NCBI RefSeq assembly: GCF_010500925.1
Contig: NZ_QVMG01000019.1
Coordinates: forward strand, 10,664-63,346
DNA from: Parabacteroides sp. 52
GTDB taxonomy: Bacteria; Bacteroidota; Bacteroidia; Bacteroidales; Tannerellaceae
DNA length: 52,683 nt
Direction: 5' to 3'
In this document: positions 32,324-40,651 of the stretch, piece by piece
Position numbering within the stretch: the first letter of the stretch is position 1
Layout of the letters: the number at the start of each line of letters is the position of its first letter
Notes under the pieces: generated by a model
Seen by the model: the letters and a program-made list of their open reading frames with translations, nothing else
What the model was told of the DNA's origin: nothing
Databases searched by the model: none
Position numbers and translations under genes: made by a program

Positions 32324-33686
32324 ATTTCAATCCTTTTTTATAGGTTTTGTATACATCGGGAATACCATAGCCTTTTTCAGCATCCGGACGTTTATACTGA
32401 GAGGAAGATTCTTGTAACAGAGTGATTAACTCCTTATGAGTAAGGGTCGGCAATGCCTGGTAAAGACAAATGCCCAGACCGGCCAGGATAGGAGTGGCAA
32501 AAGAGGTTCCATTCGCATAACGCACATTCCCATAGGCATCAATCACACAGTTACCACTACCCAAGGCCACCAGATCGGGCTTCACCCGGTAATCGGAGGT
32601 GAACCCGGTGGAGCTGAAACTGCTTTTTTCTTTTTTATCCGTAATCGCTCCAATGGTTACTATCCCCTCAGCGTCGGAAGGGAAAGTAATTTTCTCCCAA
32701 GGGTTATTGCCCTCGTTTCCGGCACTACAAAAAACAAAAAGCCCTTTCTCTGCCGCGCATGTTGCTATCCGGCTGATAAGGGTTGTTTTACCGTCTAAAG
32801 CCTCTTGTCCATAACTCATCCCTTCTTCATCAAAACGGGAATAACCCAGGGAGGAACTGATAACGTCCACGCCTACACTATCGGCAAACTCGACAGCTGC
32901 TGCCCAATAATCTTCTTCGACGGGATATTCCGTTCGTTCATCTTCACTTTTCAACAACCAATAAGAAGCATGCGGAGCCGTCCCCACCATAACTCCGGGC
33001 AGATTGGCTGCCAGGCAGGATAAAACCTTCGTGCCATGGTCATCGGCTTCAAACACACTTTCTCCCGGAGATACAAAATTATAAGTACCCGCTAATCGTA
33101 AAGAGTCAAAGGCATTGATACGATCGACATGCATAAAGCCGGCATCAATCACGGCCACAGACACCCCTTCTCCGGTGAATCCCCTCTCATGAAGTTTGAT
33201 TCCATTAAGCATCTTGATCTGTGGTTCGCCATATCCGTAATAGGCTTTCAACCGGGTGTCAGAAGAAAGTAAACAAGAAGCTTCGTCTTCCCTATCCCTT
33301 TCTTTCGTTTCTTCCCTCTCTCCTCTCCACACACATTTGACCGAATCAACGATTGCTAATTCCTGGAGTCGATCGATCAACAGACTATCCGGACTGGAAA
33401 GCACCACAGTAGACAGCCACTTGCTTTGTGTCACTAATTTTCCTCCGGTAGCCGTCAATGCCTGCAGATAAGAAGAAGCTATGGGCAGATCGGAAGAGTC
33501 GATCCCTATCCTTTTTCTCAATCTCCGGGCAATCGCTTCGGGAGACAGAAATTCCTCCGGTTTATCTATAGTATAACCAGACTCACCTTTATCACTCAGG
33601 TATACCCGGAAGCTATACGCTTCTGCGGCAGACAAACAAAATACCTGAAAAAATAAAAAAACAAGAACAACCAACCCTCTATTCAT
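32304..33686 (-). CDS. Secreted S8 (subtilisin-like) serine protease
   Basis: A 460-residue exported subtilase. Signal peptide 1-23; a propeptide-like N-terminal region with the Bacteroidota YLSDKGESGYTIDKPEEFLS motif; the catalytic domain from about 160. The triad is D181 (VAVIDAGF), H217 (DDHGTKVL) and S395 (NGTSFATPI), with the oxyanion Asn in SAGNEGNNPW. No C-terminal sorting domain is visible, so the location may be periplasmic or surface by another route. It is the first gene of the operon with xseA, xseB, ispD and recG. Role and substrates unknown. Confidence 0.92.
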   Translation of the reverse strand: MNRGLVVLVFLFFQVFCLSAAEAYSFRVYLSDKGESGYTIDKPEEFLSPEAIARRLRKRIGIDSSDLPIASSYLQALTATGGKLVTQSKWLSTVVLSSPDSLLIDRLQELAIVDSVKCVWRGEREETKERDREDEASCLLSSDTRLKAYYGYGEPQIKMLNGIKLHERGFTGEGVSVAVIDAGFMHVDRINAFDSLRLAGTYNFVSPGESVFEADDHGTKVLSCLAANLPGVMVGTAPHASYWLLKSEDERTEYPVEEDYWAAAVEFADSVGVDVISSSLGYSRFDEEGMSYGQEALDGKTTLISRIATCAAEKGLFVFCSAGNEGNNPWEKITFPSDAEGIVTIGAITDKKEKSSFSSTGFTSDYRVKPDLVALGSGNCVIDAYGNVRYANGTSFATPILAGLGICLYQALPTLTHKELITLLQESSSQYKRPDAEKGYGIPDVYKTYKKGLKYVHTGD

Positions 33687-33711
33687 AGATCTTTCACTTC
33701 ATTTGGGAATA

Positions 33712-33719
33712 CAAATATA
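33712..33719 (-). promoter_or_regulatory. Promoter -7 element of the S8-xseA-xseB-ispD-recG operon
   Basis: On the minus strand this reads TATATTTG, an exact TAnnTTTG match 25 bp before the ATG at 33686. Array C lies a further 70 bp upstream. Confidence 0.55.
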
Positions 33720-33786
33720 GTGAAAGGTGAGTGGAATCCGAAAGGAAAATCTATTTTCATGGAGGATTGCCAAGCAAGGATAATTT

Positions 33787-33874
33787 TACTGTCGACGATC
33801 GTCGACAGTACTGTTGATAATTGTCGACAGTACTGTTGATAGCTATGGACAGTACTGACGATAGCTATCAACAC
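33787..33874 (-). repeat. 22-bp palindrome array C (4 units, variant type)
   Basis: Cores start at 33790, 33812, 33834 and 33856 (22-bp spacing), separated by TACT-containing joints (AGTACT) rather than the A/T joints of the other arrays. Unit 1 (TGTCGACGATCGTCGACA) is a perfect 18-bp palindrome, extending to 20 bp with flanking C/G. Units 3 and 4 are near reverse complements of each other. Edges are AATTTTACTG and ACACTAAAATAT. The CCAGC flank of the other arrays is only faintly recognisable on the left, so the orientation is tentative. It lies between the divergent protease operon and the B12 operon. Confidence 0.82.
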
Positions 33875-33903
33875 TAAAATATCCCCCCAAAAAAGAGGTA
33901 GTA

Positions 33904-33958
33904 GGGGTTACCCCGGAGGGGTTTCAGGTGAATAACCGCGGGTTGTCAAACCCGTGGT
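33904..33958. repeat. REP-like cluster of GC-rich hairpins
   Basis: CCCC-GGA-GGGG (33911-33921) can compete with GGGG-TTA-CCCC (33904-33914). A strong stem then pairs ACCGCGGGTT (33935-33944) with AACCCGTGGT (33949-33958), one G-T pair, 4-nt loop GTCA. The pattern resembles REP palindromes mobilised by RAYT transposases, but no such gene is in the window. The remaining 33959-34040 shows nothing else. Confidence 0.5.
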
Positions 33959-34041
33959 ATATAGTTGAATTAGAGAATTACCGAACCGCAAGGAAACAAA
34001 AAATAAATCTCCGAATCTATTGTTCAAAGAAATAAAGCATA

Positions 34042-34049
34042 TATCTTTG
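34042..34049 (+). promoter_or_regulatory. Promoter -7 element of the B12 riboswitch/btuB transcript
   Basis: TATCTTTG matches TAnnTTTG exactly, and a TTG-containing segment lies about 18-19 bp upstream. Transcription would begin near 34054, right at the 5' edge of the riboswitch. Confidence 0.6.
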
Positions 34050-34052
34050 CAT

Positions 34053-34262
34053 CGCATTATGGTGTAACTCTTTTTGTTCAAGAAGAGTTAGTAAAAGGGA
34101 ATCCGGTGTAAGACCGGAGCTGTACCCGTAGCTGTAAGTTCTATAAAACCCCGGCAATTCTTGTTGCCACTGACGATTTTTAATTGAATCGTTGGGAAGG
34201 CGGCCGGTAAAGGGAGAACGAGCCAGAAAACCTGCCATGATCGAAACGAAGCAATACCTCGG
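34053..34262 (+). ncRNA. Cobalamin (adenosylcobalamin/B12) riboswitch
   Basis: The conserved core is readable: AAAGGGAATCCGGTGTAAGA then CCGGAGCTGTACCCGTAGCT (about 34094-34133), GCCACTG (34166-34172), and the B12 box AGCCAGAAAACCTGCC (34221-34236), an almost exact consensus match. It lies upstream of btuB and ends near its ATG, so ligand binding probably blocks translation or reading-through into btuB. It should repress btuB-btuG-btuF when cobalamin is plentiful. Confidence 0.95.
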
Positions 34263-34288
34263 GTAAAGGTGTTGATAACCGAAGTGGA

Positions 34289-36292
34289 ATGTCTAATTTA
34301 TTGCTGAAAAAGAAACTATACCTAGTGGGTATGGGATTGATTGGCGTCATTTATTTGCCGGCGCAACAAACAGATACGACGACCGTCCGCAGCCTCACAC
34401 AAGTGGAGGTGGTGGAGAAGGCACGTATTTCCGGTACCCGGCAAGGTGCTCCGATGCAATTGATGGACCGGTCGGACATGGAACGATTGGGCATACAAGA
34501 TCTTTCCGAAGCAGTCAAACGTTTCTCCGGTGTGACAGTAAAGGACTACGGAGGCATAGGCGGCTTGAAGACCGTCTCTGTTCGCAGCCTGGGAGCACAA
34601 CATACAGCCGTGAGTTACGATGGCGTCACTATCTCCGATGCCCAAAATGGACAGGTGGATATCAGCCGGTTTTCTCTGGACAACGTAGAATCCGTATCCT
34701 TGTCTATCGGGCAGATAGATGATATTTTTCAGACAGCCCGGATGTATGCTTCGGCAGGGGCTTTAAATATAAAGACCAGTGCCCCCCTCTTCAAAGACCG
34801 CTCCTTCAAATGGCAAGCTCAACTCAAAACAGGATCGTTTGGCCTTATCAATCCTTATATCCGATACGACCGGAAACTCTCCTCCACCTGGTCGGTTTCT
34901 TTACACGGTGACTATTTACGGGCGGATGGGAATTACCCCTTTACCCTTGTCAATGGAACAGAAAAAGACCGGTTGAAACGTAAAAACAGCGATATCGAAA
35001 GCGGACGAACAGAGATCAACCTATACGGCAAAGCCGGGAAAACAGCCACCCTGGCTATAAAAGCGTATTATTTTGATTCGGAAAGAGGGCTGCCCGGATC
35101 CGTTATCTTATACAATGATTATGCTGCAGAGCGCCTATGGGATAAAAACGCCTTTGCCCAGGTGCATTATAAAAACCAGTATAACGAAAAATTCGCCTTC
35201 CAGGCACAGTTGAAATACAATTATGCCTGGAACCGCTACCTGGATATAAACAACAAATACGAATCGGGCAGGCAGGACGACCGGTATACACAAAACGAAT
35301 ATTACGGTTCCGCATCCGGTCTTTACAGACTGAACAAAGAATTCTCTTTCTCCCTGACAGAAGACTTCTTTGTCAATACACTGGACAACACCTTACCCGA
35401 ATGCCCCTATCCTACCCGGTACAGCTCCTTGACGGTCTTGGCCACGCAATATAAAAACAAACGCCTGACAGCCACTGCCAGTCTATTGGGCACCTGGATG
35501 AGTGAAAAGGTAGACCGGGGCGATCGTCCTGCCGACAGGAAACGATTATCTCCTGCCATAAGTGCATCCTGGCGTATCTTCCCGGCACAAAACCTGCGGA
35601 TCCGGGCAGCTTTTAAAGATATATTCCGTGTCCCGACATTCAACGACCTCTATTATCTACGCATGGGGAATACGAATTTAAAACCGGAAAGAACAAGGCA
35701 ATACAATATCGGATTGACCTGGAACGGGCAGTTGGCCGACATCCTTCCTTCTACAAGCATCTCCGTCGACGGATACTACAATCAGGTGCATGACAAGATA
35801 GTGGCAATGCCTACCTTATTCATCTGGAAAATGATGAATATGGGTGAGGTCTCTATCAAAGGGTTGGATGCCAATCTATCCACACAAATATCCCTTTACA
35901 AAGAAATCGCTATGCATCTGCAGGGTAGTTATACTTTCCAAAAGGCTATCGATATCACGGATAAGAATGCCAAAAACTACCGGCATCAAATACCTTATAC
36001 CAGCAAACACAGCGGTACAGCCTCGGCCTCTGTGGTCAATCCCTGGTTGAATATAAGTTATCATTTATCTATTGTCGGCGACCGCTATGCCTTGCCTCAA
36101 AACACGCAGGACAATCTTATCAAGCAGTATGTCGAACAGGGCATTTCTCTCAACCGGGAGTTCGCATGGTCTAATTGCCGCTTACGTTTACAGGGAGAGA
36201 TTATCAATTTAGGTAATATCAATTACGATGTAATAAAGTTTTACCCCATGCCGGGACGTTCCTGGCGCCTGAGTATAGGATTCTATTATTAA
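34289..36292 (+). CDS. btuB: TonB-dependent cobalamin receptor BtuB
   Basis: A 667-residue TonB-dependent outer-membrane receptor. Signal peptide about 1-26; plug domain about 45-160 (LSEAVKRFSGVTVKDYGGIG, VSVRSLGAQHTAVSYDGV, SLSIGQIDDIF); barrel to the aromatic end RSWRLSIGFYY. No SusC-type N-terminal extension. The upstream cobalamin riboswitch and the downstream BtuG- and BtuF-like genes identify the substrate as a corrinoid. It imports cobalamin across the outer membrane using TonB/ExbBD energy. The start codon follows the riboswitch by about 27 bp. Confidence 0.93.
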   Translation: MSNLLLKKKLYLVGMGLIGVIYLPAQQTDTTTVRSLTQVEVVEKARISGTRQGAPMQLMDRSDMERLGIQDLSEAVKRFSGVTVKDYGGIGGLKTVSVRSLGAQHTAVSYDGVTISDAQNGQVDISRFSLDNVESVSLSIGQIDDIFQTARMYASAGALNIKTSAPLFKDRSFKWQAQLKTGSFGLINPYIRYDRKLSSTWSVSLHGDYLRADGNYPFTLVNGTEKDRLKRKNSDIESGRTEINLYGKAGKTATLAIKAYYFDSERGLPGSVILYNDYAAERLWDKNAFAQVHYKNQYNEKFAFQAQLKYNYAWNRYLDINNKYESGRQDDRYTQNEYYGSASGLYRLNKEFSFSLTEDFFVNTLDNTLPECPYPTRYSSLTVLATQYKNKRLTATASLLGTWMSEKVDRGDRPADRKRLSPAISASWRIFPAQNLRIRAAFKDIFRVPTFNDLYYLRMGNTNLKPERTRQYNIGLTWNGQLADILPSTSISVDGYYNQVHDKIVAMPTLFIWKMMNMGEVSIKGLDANLSTQISLYKEIAMHLQGSYTFQKAIDITDKNAKNYRHQIPYTSKHSGTASASVVNPWLNISYHLSIVGDRYALPQNTQDNLIKQYVEQGISLNREFAWSNCRLRLQGEIINLGNINYDVIKFYPMPGRSWRLSIGFYY

Positions 36293-36308
36293 TCAAACAA
36301 TATAAGAA

Positions 36309-37409
36309 ATGAAAACAAAAAATCTCTTTTACTTTTTTTCTTTATTTCTAATCACCTCATTGGCCTTTACAGCTTGTGACGATGACAATGACCCGGAATA
36401 CCCAGACACTCCGGTAGAAACGACAGGAGTTTATATTTTGAATAGCGGGAAATATATGGGAAACAATTCGACCTTAGACTTTTACAATCCGGAGACAAAG
36501 GCACTGACCTCCAAGGTATTCTCCGCAACCAATAGTCGCGGACTGGGAGATACAGCCAACGATATGCTTATCTATGGCGGTAAAATGTATATCGCTCTGG
36601 ACAAATCAAACACCATTGAAATTACAGACCTGAGTGCTAAGTCCTTACAAACGATCTCTCCGAAAGATGCGGAAGGACAACCTCAATCTCCCCGTTACCT
36701 GACAGCACACAATGGAAAAGTATATGTCACCCTCTTTGATGGTCACCTGGCTTGTATCGATACCACCTCTATGGAGATCACCCAAAAGGTGAAAGTAGGT
36801 CCTAACCCTGAAAAGGTGGCCGTGGCAAAGAATAAGTTATACGTTGCCAACTCCGGCGGGTACAATCCGGTACAAGATTCGACCTTGTCTATTGTGGATG
36901 CAGCTACTTTTACTGTTTCGAAGGAGGTCGTTAAAGTAGTTCTAAACCCACGCTGGGTAGAAACAGATAATGAAGGTAATTTGTATGTCATGTCATCGGG
37001 TAATTACTATGACATAAAAGCAAGCCTTCAGAAGATAGATCCTCAAACAGGAAAAACGGATATTATCTGTGTGAATGACCAGATCAATATGACCGTATGT
37101 AACGACAAATTATATATCATAACTTCTGAGTCTAACGCTTCTACTGGTTGGAAACCGGCAAATACAAAATATATGATCTATGATATCCAAGCCGGTAAGA
37201 TCACCACAGAAAACTTTATTACCGACGGAACGACCATCGAGAATCCGGCTTATGTAAATGTAGACCCGGTAGATGGTTCTATCTATATCACAGCAGGAGA
37301 TTATACCAATACAGGAGACATCTATGTATTCTCTGCGGAAGGGAAAAAGATAAACAGTTTTGGCATATCCGGTATTAACCCTATGGGAGCCTTTTTCGTC
37401 ACTCAATAA
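36309..37409 (+). CDS. btuG: BtuG-like surface lipoprotein, cobalamin-binding beta-propeller
   Basis: A 366-residue lipoprotein: signal peptide with lipobox LAFTAC (Cys 23) followed by DDDNDPE, an acidic surface-export signal. The body is a YncE/DUF5074-type seven-bladed propeller (GVYILNSGKYMGNNSTLDFY, then repeated strands such as KVYVTLFDGHLACID and KLYVANSGGYNPVQDS). In Bacteroides thetaiotaomicron, BtuG proteins of this type cap BtuB and bind B12 extremely tightly at the cell surface. Position directly after btuB under the same riboswitch supports the same role. Function by homology and context. Confidence 0.85.
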   Translation: MKTKNLFYFFSLFLITSLAFTACDDDNDPEYPDTPVETTGVYILNSGKYMGNNSTLDFYNPETKALTSKVFSATNSRGLGDTANDMLIYGGKMYIALDKSNTIEITDLSAKSLQTISPKDAEGQPQSPRYLTAHNGKVYVTLFDGHLACIDTTSMEITQKVKVGPNPEKVAVAKNKLYVANSGGYNPVQDSTLSIVDAATFTVSKEVVKVVLNPRWVETDNEGNLYVMSSGNYYDIKASLQKIDPQTGKTDIICVNDQINMTVCNDKLYIITSESNASTGWKPANTKYMIYDIQAGKITTENFITDGTTIENPAYVNVDPVDGSIYITAGDYTNTGDIYVFSAEGKKINSFGISGINPMGAFFVTQ

Positions 37410-37420
37410 TACCTTCCTCC

Positions 37421-38545
37421 ATGAAACATCTTCCATGCATCTTGTTTATTGTTTGGTTTGCGTCTTGTTCCTTTTCCGGAAAGAAGAAACATACCGAAGA
37501 GACATGTATTGCCTCCGACACCATCCGTTACGCACGGGGTCTCGATATTCACCGGTTCGCAGACTACAAAACAATAGAGATACATGATCCCTGGGAGAAA
37601 GGACAATTATTACAACGTTATATACTGGTAGAGCGCGACCAACCACTTCCCGGCAATCTGCCCGCCGGGACAGTGGTCCGCGTTCCTATTCAACAGGTTG
37701 TTGTTTACACTTCGGTGCATGCCGGAATTATTGATTTACTGGGAGAGGCTGACAAAATCATTGGGGTATGCGAACCCCGCTATATGGATACCCCCTCCAT
37801 ACAGGAAGGGGTAAAGAACGGCAGAATCGCCGACCTGGGAGAAGCAACCTCTCCGAACGTAGAAAAGATGATCGACATAGGAGCGGAGATCGTTATTGCC
37901 TCCCCCTTTCAGAATAACAGTTACGGCCCTGTGGAGAAAATAGGCATCCCTATCATAGAAGGGGCGGATTATATGGAATCACTGCCATTGGGACGAACAG
38001 AATGGATCCGTTTTTATGGTCTCCTCTTCGATAAAGAGGTGATGGCCGATTCCCTTTTCAAAGCAACAGAGGCGCGTTACCTGGCACTAAAGGCCTTAAC
38101 TGCCGATGTAAAAAACAAACCCACGGTGATCGCCGAGAAGAAGTTTGGCTCCTCCTGGTATGTGCCTGCGGGAGATAGTTATATCGCCCATCTATTCCAA
38201 GATGCCGGGGCGGATTATCTTTTCAAAGAGTTACCGGGAGCCGGTAGTACCCCGTTGGCTTTTGAATCGGTATTCGACAAAGGCATTCATGCCGACTTGT
38301 GGTTAATCAAATACAATACCACCCAAGACATGACCTACAAAGATCTACGCACCGAATATACACCTTATGAAAACTTCGACGCCTTCCAGAACAAACGCAT
38401 ATTCGGCTGTAACACCGGCAAAGTCCCTTATTACGAAGAATTCCCTCTGCATCCGGATTATTTATTGAAAGATTTATTAGGGATATTCCACCCCGAACTT
38501 TTACCCGGTTATACCCTACGCTATTATAAACAGATGACGGATTAA
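37421..38545 (+). CDS. btuF: BtuF-like ABC transporter substrate-binding lipoprotein
   Basis: A 374-residue class III (helical-backbone) binding protein. Lipobox WFASC at about residue 16; the periplasmic-binding domain has VVVYTSVHAGIIDLLGEADK, IIGVCEPRYM and ADLGEATSPNVEKMIDIGAE, the typical start of BtuF/FepB-type folds. In context (third gene, 11 bp after btuG, riboswitch-controlled) it should hand cobalamin to the inner-membrane BtuCD. btuC and btuD are not in the window; the next gene is ribF with its own promoter. Confidence 0.88.
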   Translation: MKHLPCILFIVWFASCSFSGKKKHTEETCIASDTIRYARGLDIHRFADYKTIEIHDPWEKGQLLQRYILVERDQPLPGNLPAGTVVRVPIQQVVVYTSVHAGIIDLLGEADKIIGVCEPRYMDTPSIQEGVKNGRIADLGEATSPNVEKMIDIGAEIVIASPFQNNSYGPVEKIGIPIIEGADYMESLPLGRTEWIRFYGLLFDKEVMADSLFKATEARYLALKALTADVKNKPTVIAEKKFGSSWYVPAGDSYIAHLFQDAGADYLFKELPGAGSTPLAFESVFDKGIHADLWLIKYNTTQDMTYKDLRTEYTPYENFDAFQNKRIFGCNTGKVPYYEEFPLHPDYLLKDLLGIFHPELLPGYTLRYYKQMTD

Positions 38546-38555
38546 GTCTGCCCCG

Positions 38556-38587
38556 TTTGCTTCTGCGCGCAGCTTTTCCTATCTTTA
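38556..38587 (+). promoter_or_regulatory. ribF promoter
   Basis: TTTG (38556-38559) and TATCTTTA (38580-38587) are spaced 20 bp, close to the full Bacteroidota TTTG-N19-21-TAnnTTTG promoter (one mismatch). The ATG is 21 bp downstream. Confidence 0.6.
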
Positions 38588-38608
38588 CGACCACAATTCG
38601 AAGATAGG

Positions 38609-39538
38609 ATGCAAATCATTACAGATCCAACAGATTTAAAAGGCATTGAAATAGTAGCGACTGTCGGTTTTTTCGATGGAGTCCATCTGGGACACAGACA
38701 CTTGATAGAAAAGATGCAAGAGACAGCCCGGATGCATCACCTGCCCACAGCCGTAATCACTTTTTCGCAACACCCGCGCCAGGTATTACAAGCCGACTTC
38801 CAACCGAAACTACTCAACTCCTTCGAAGAGAAAACAGCCCACCTGGCAGAAACAGGTATCGATTATTGCATTGTCCTGGACTTCACAGTTGCCCTTTCCC
38901 GTTTAAATGCACAGGCGTTTATCTGTTCCATCCTGGCCGAGAAATTACAGGCGAAAATAGTATTCATTGGTTACGACCACCGTTTCGGACATGACCGGAT
39001 AGACGGATTCGAACAATACAAACTGTATGGAGCAAGCTGCGGCATAGAGATGATCAACGCCTCTTCTTATAAAGAGGGAGAGATAAACGTGAGTTCCTCG
39101 GAGATACGCCGCTTACTCATGCAAGGCCAGGTCGAAAAAGCCGAACATATGCTTACCTATCCCTACCTGATAAAAGGACATATCGTGCATGGTCATAAGG
39201 TCGGGCACAAACTGGGATTCCCTACAGCCAATATACAGGTCGATGAACCGTTTAAGGTTATACCAGCCATAGGTGTCTATGCGGTGAAGGTGATGTTGGA
39301 AGGAAAATCCTATAATGGCATGTTGTATATTGGGAACCGTCCTACCCTCAACAACGGAGAGAATATCAGCCTGGAAGTAAATATCTTCGACTTCTCGGCA
39401 GAGGTGTATAACTCTTCGATAACAGTCGCTTTCAAACAATATATCCGGGGAGATATTAAATTCGACTCCCTCGACGACCTTATCGCCCAACTGGAACGTG
39501 ACAGGGAAGAAGTGGGGAAGGTTTTAATGCATGACTAA
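38609..39538 (+). CDS. ribF: Bifunctional riboflavin kinase / FAD synthetase
   Basis: A 309-residue enzyme that converts riboflavin to FMN and then FAD. The N-terminal FAD synthetase half (about 15-180) has the nucleotidyltransferase motif VGFFDGVHLGHRHL and NVSSSEIRRLL; the C-terminal riboflavin kinase half (about 185-305) has GHKLGFPTANI and the conserved Asn/Glu region TLNNGENISLEVNIFDF. Length is standard. No FMN riboswitch is seen upstream. It is followed 39 bp later by the M20 peptidase gene. Confidence 0.96.
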   Translation: MQIITDPTDLKGIEIVATVGFFDGVHLGHRHLIEKMQETARMHHLPTAVITFSQHPRQVLQADFQPKLLNSFEEKTAHLAETGIDYCIVLDFTVALSRLNAQAFICSILAEKLQAKIVFIGYDHRFGHDRIDGFEQYKLYGASCGIEMINASSYKEGEINVSSSEIRRLLMQGQVEKAEHMLTYPYLIKGHIVHGHKVGHKLGFPTANIQVDEPFKVIPAIGVYAVKVMLEGKSYNGMLYIGNRPTLNNGENISLEVNIFDFSAEVYNSSITVAFKQYIRGDIKFDSLDDLIAQLERDREEVGKVLMHD

Positions 39539-39577
39539 AAAGATTTTTTCACAGACAACTTAGTGATAAACAGAAAA

Positions 39578-40651
39578 ATGGAACATTATTACGAAGCGAT
39601 CGATATTTTAAAAAATATGATCTCTTGCCCTTCCTTCAGCCGGGAGGAAAAGGCAGTGGCCGATTACCTGCAACAAACGTGGGAGGCAAAGCAAGAGGTG
39701 GTACATCGAAAAGGGAATAACCTCTGGATAATCGCTCCGGACTTCGACTTTGCCAAACCAACCCTCCTGCTTAATTCCCATATAGACACGGTGAAACCGG
39801 TGGCAGGATGGACAAAAGACCCCTTTTCTGCCGAAGAGACAGGAGAAGACAAACTCTATGGCCTGGGCAGCAATGACGCCGGAGCCAGCGTGGTCTCTTT
39901 GTATGAGGCTTTTTCTATCCTGCGACAGAAGAAACAAGCCTACAACCTTATTTTCCTCGCTTCCTGTGAAGAAGAGGTATCCGGAAAAGAAGGCATCGAA
40001 AGTGCTTTGCGCGACCTGCCCAGGATCGACTTTGCCCTTGTGGGGGAACCGACAGGTATGCAACCGGCGGTGGCAGAAAAAGGATTATTCGTCTTGGATT
40101 GTACTGCCCACGGAAAAGCCGGCCATGCCGCCCGCCAGGAAGGGGTGAACGCCATTACCTTGGCGATGAAAGATATCGCATGGTTCAACACCCACAATTT
40201 CCCATTAAAAAGCGAACTCCTGGGACCGGTGAAGATGAGCGTGACAATGATCCAGGCAGGCACCCAGCACAATGTTATTCCCGACACCTGTACATTCACC
40301 GTCGACATCCGTACAAACGAATTTTATACGAACGAAGAGCTCTTCGCTCTTATCCGGGAACAAGTAGATTGTGAGGTGAAAGCCCGGAGCTTCCGTCTCA
40401 ACTCAAGCCGGACAGACCTCTCCTACCCCTTGGTGCAACGGGCCATCTTATTGGGTAGAGAACCTTTCGGATCGCCCACACTGAGCGACCAGGCATTGAT
40501 GCCCTTCCCTTCCGTGAAGATGGGTCCCGGACAATCCGCCCGCTCACACAGCGCGGATGAATACATTGAGTTACAGGAGATCCGGGAAGCAATAGAGATT
40601 TATGTCAAATTGCTCGACGGTTTACAATTAGAAAGAGACAACGCATGCTGA
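39578..40651 (+). CDS. M20-family amidohydrolase, probable N-acyl-ornithine deacetylase
   Basis: A 357-residue zinc amidohydrolase, starting at the ATG at 39578; a GTG at 39563 is less likely. M20 metal and catalytic residues are present: H68 and D70 (NSHIDTV), D100 (GSNDAGAS), the catalytic Glu pair in SCEEEVSG (131-133), E157 (VGEPTG), and a C-terminal His in ARSHSADEY. It has the dimerisation domain in between. The closest role is ArgE-type deacetylation of N-acetyl- or N-succinylornithine in arginine synthesis, as Bacteroidota use succinylated intermediates; a LysK/DapE-like role is also possible. No other arg gene is nearby. It overlaps the flippase gene by 7 bp. Confidence 0.82.
   Translation: MEHYYEAIDILKNMISCPSFSREEKAVADYLQQTWEAKQEVVHRKGNNLWIIAPDFDFAKPTLLLNSHIDTVKPVAGWTKDPFSAEETGEDKLYGLGSNDAGASVVSLYEAFSILRQKKQAYNLIFLASCEEEVSGKEGIESALRDLPRIDFALVGEPTGMQPAVAEKGLFVLDCTAHGKAGHAARQEGVNAITLAMKDIAWFNTHNFPLKSELLGPVKMSVTMIQAGTQHNVIPDTCTFTVDIRTNEFYTNEELFALIREQVDCEVKARSFRLNSSRTDLSYPLVQRAILLGREPFGSPTLSDQALMPFPSVKMGPGQSARSHSADEYIELQEIREAIEIYVKLLDGLQLERDNAC

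Noticed and set aside
39563..39577. GTG start for the M20 gene
   Set aside because: The ATG at 39578 gives the usual M20 N terminus; the extra residues (VINRK) show no conservation pattern.
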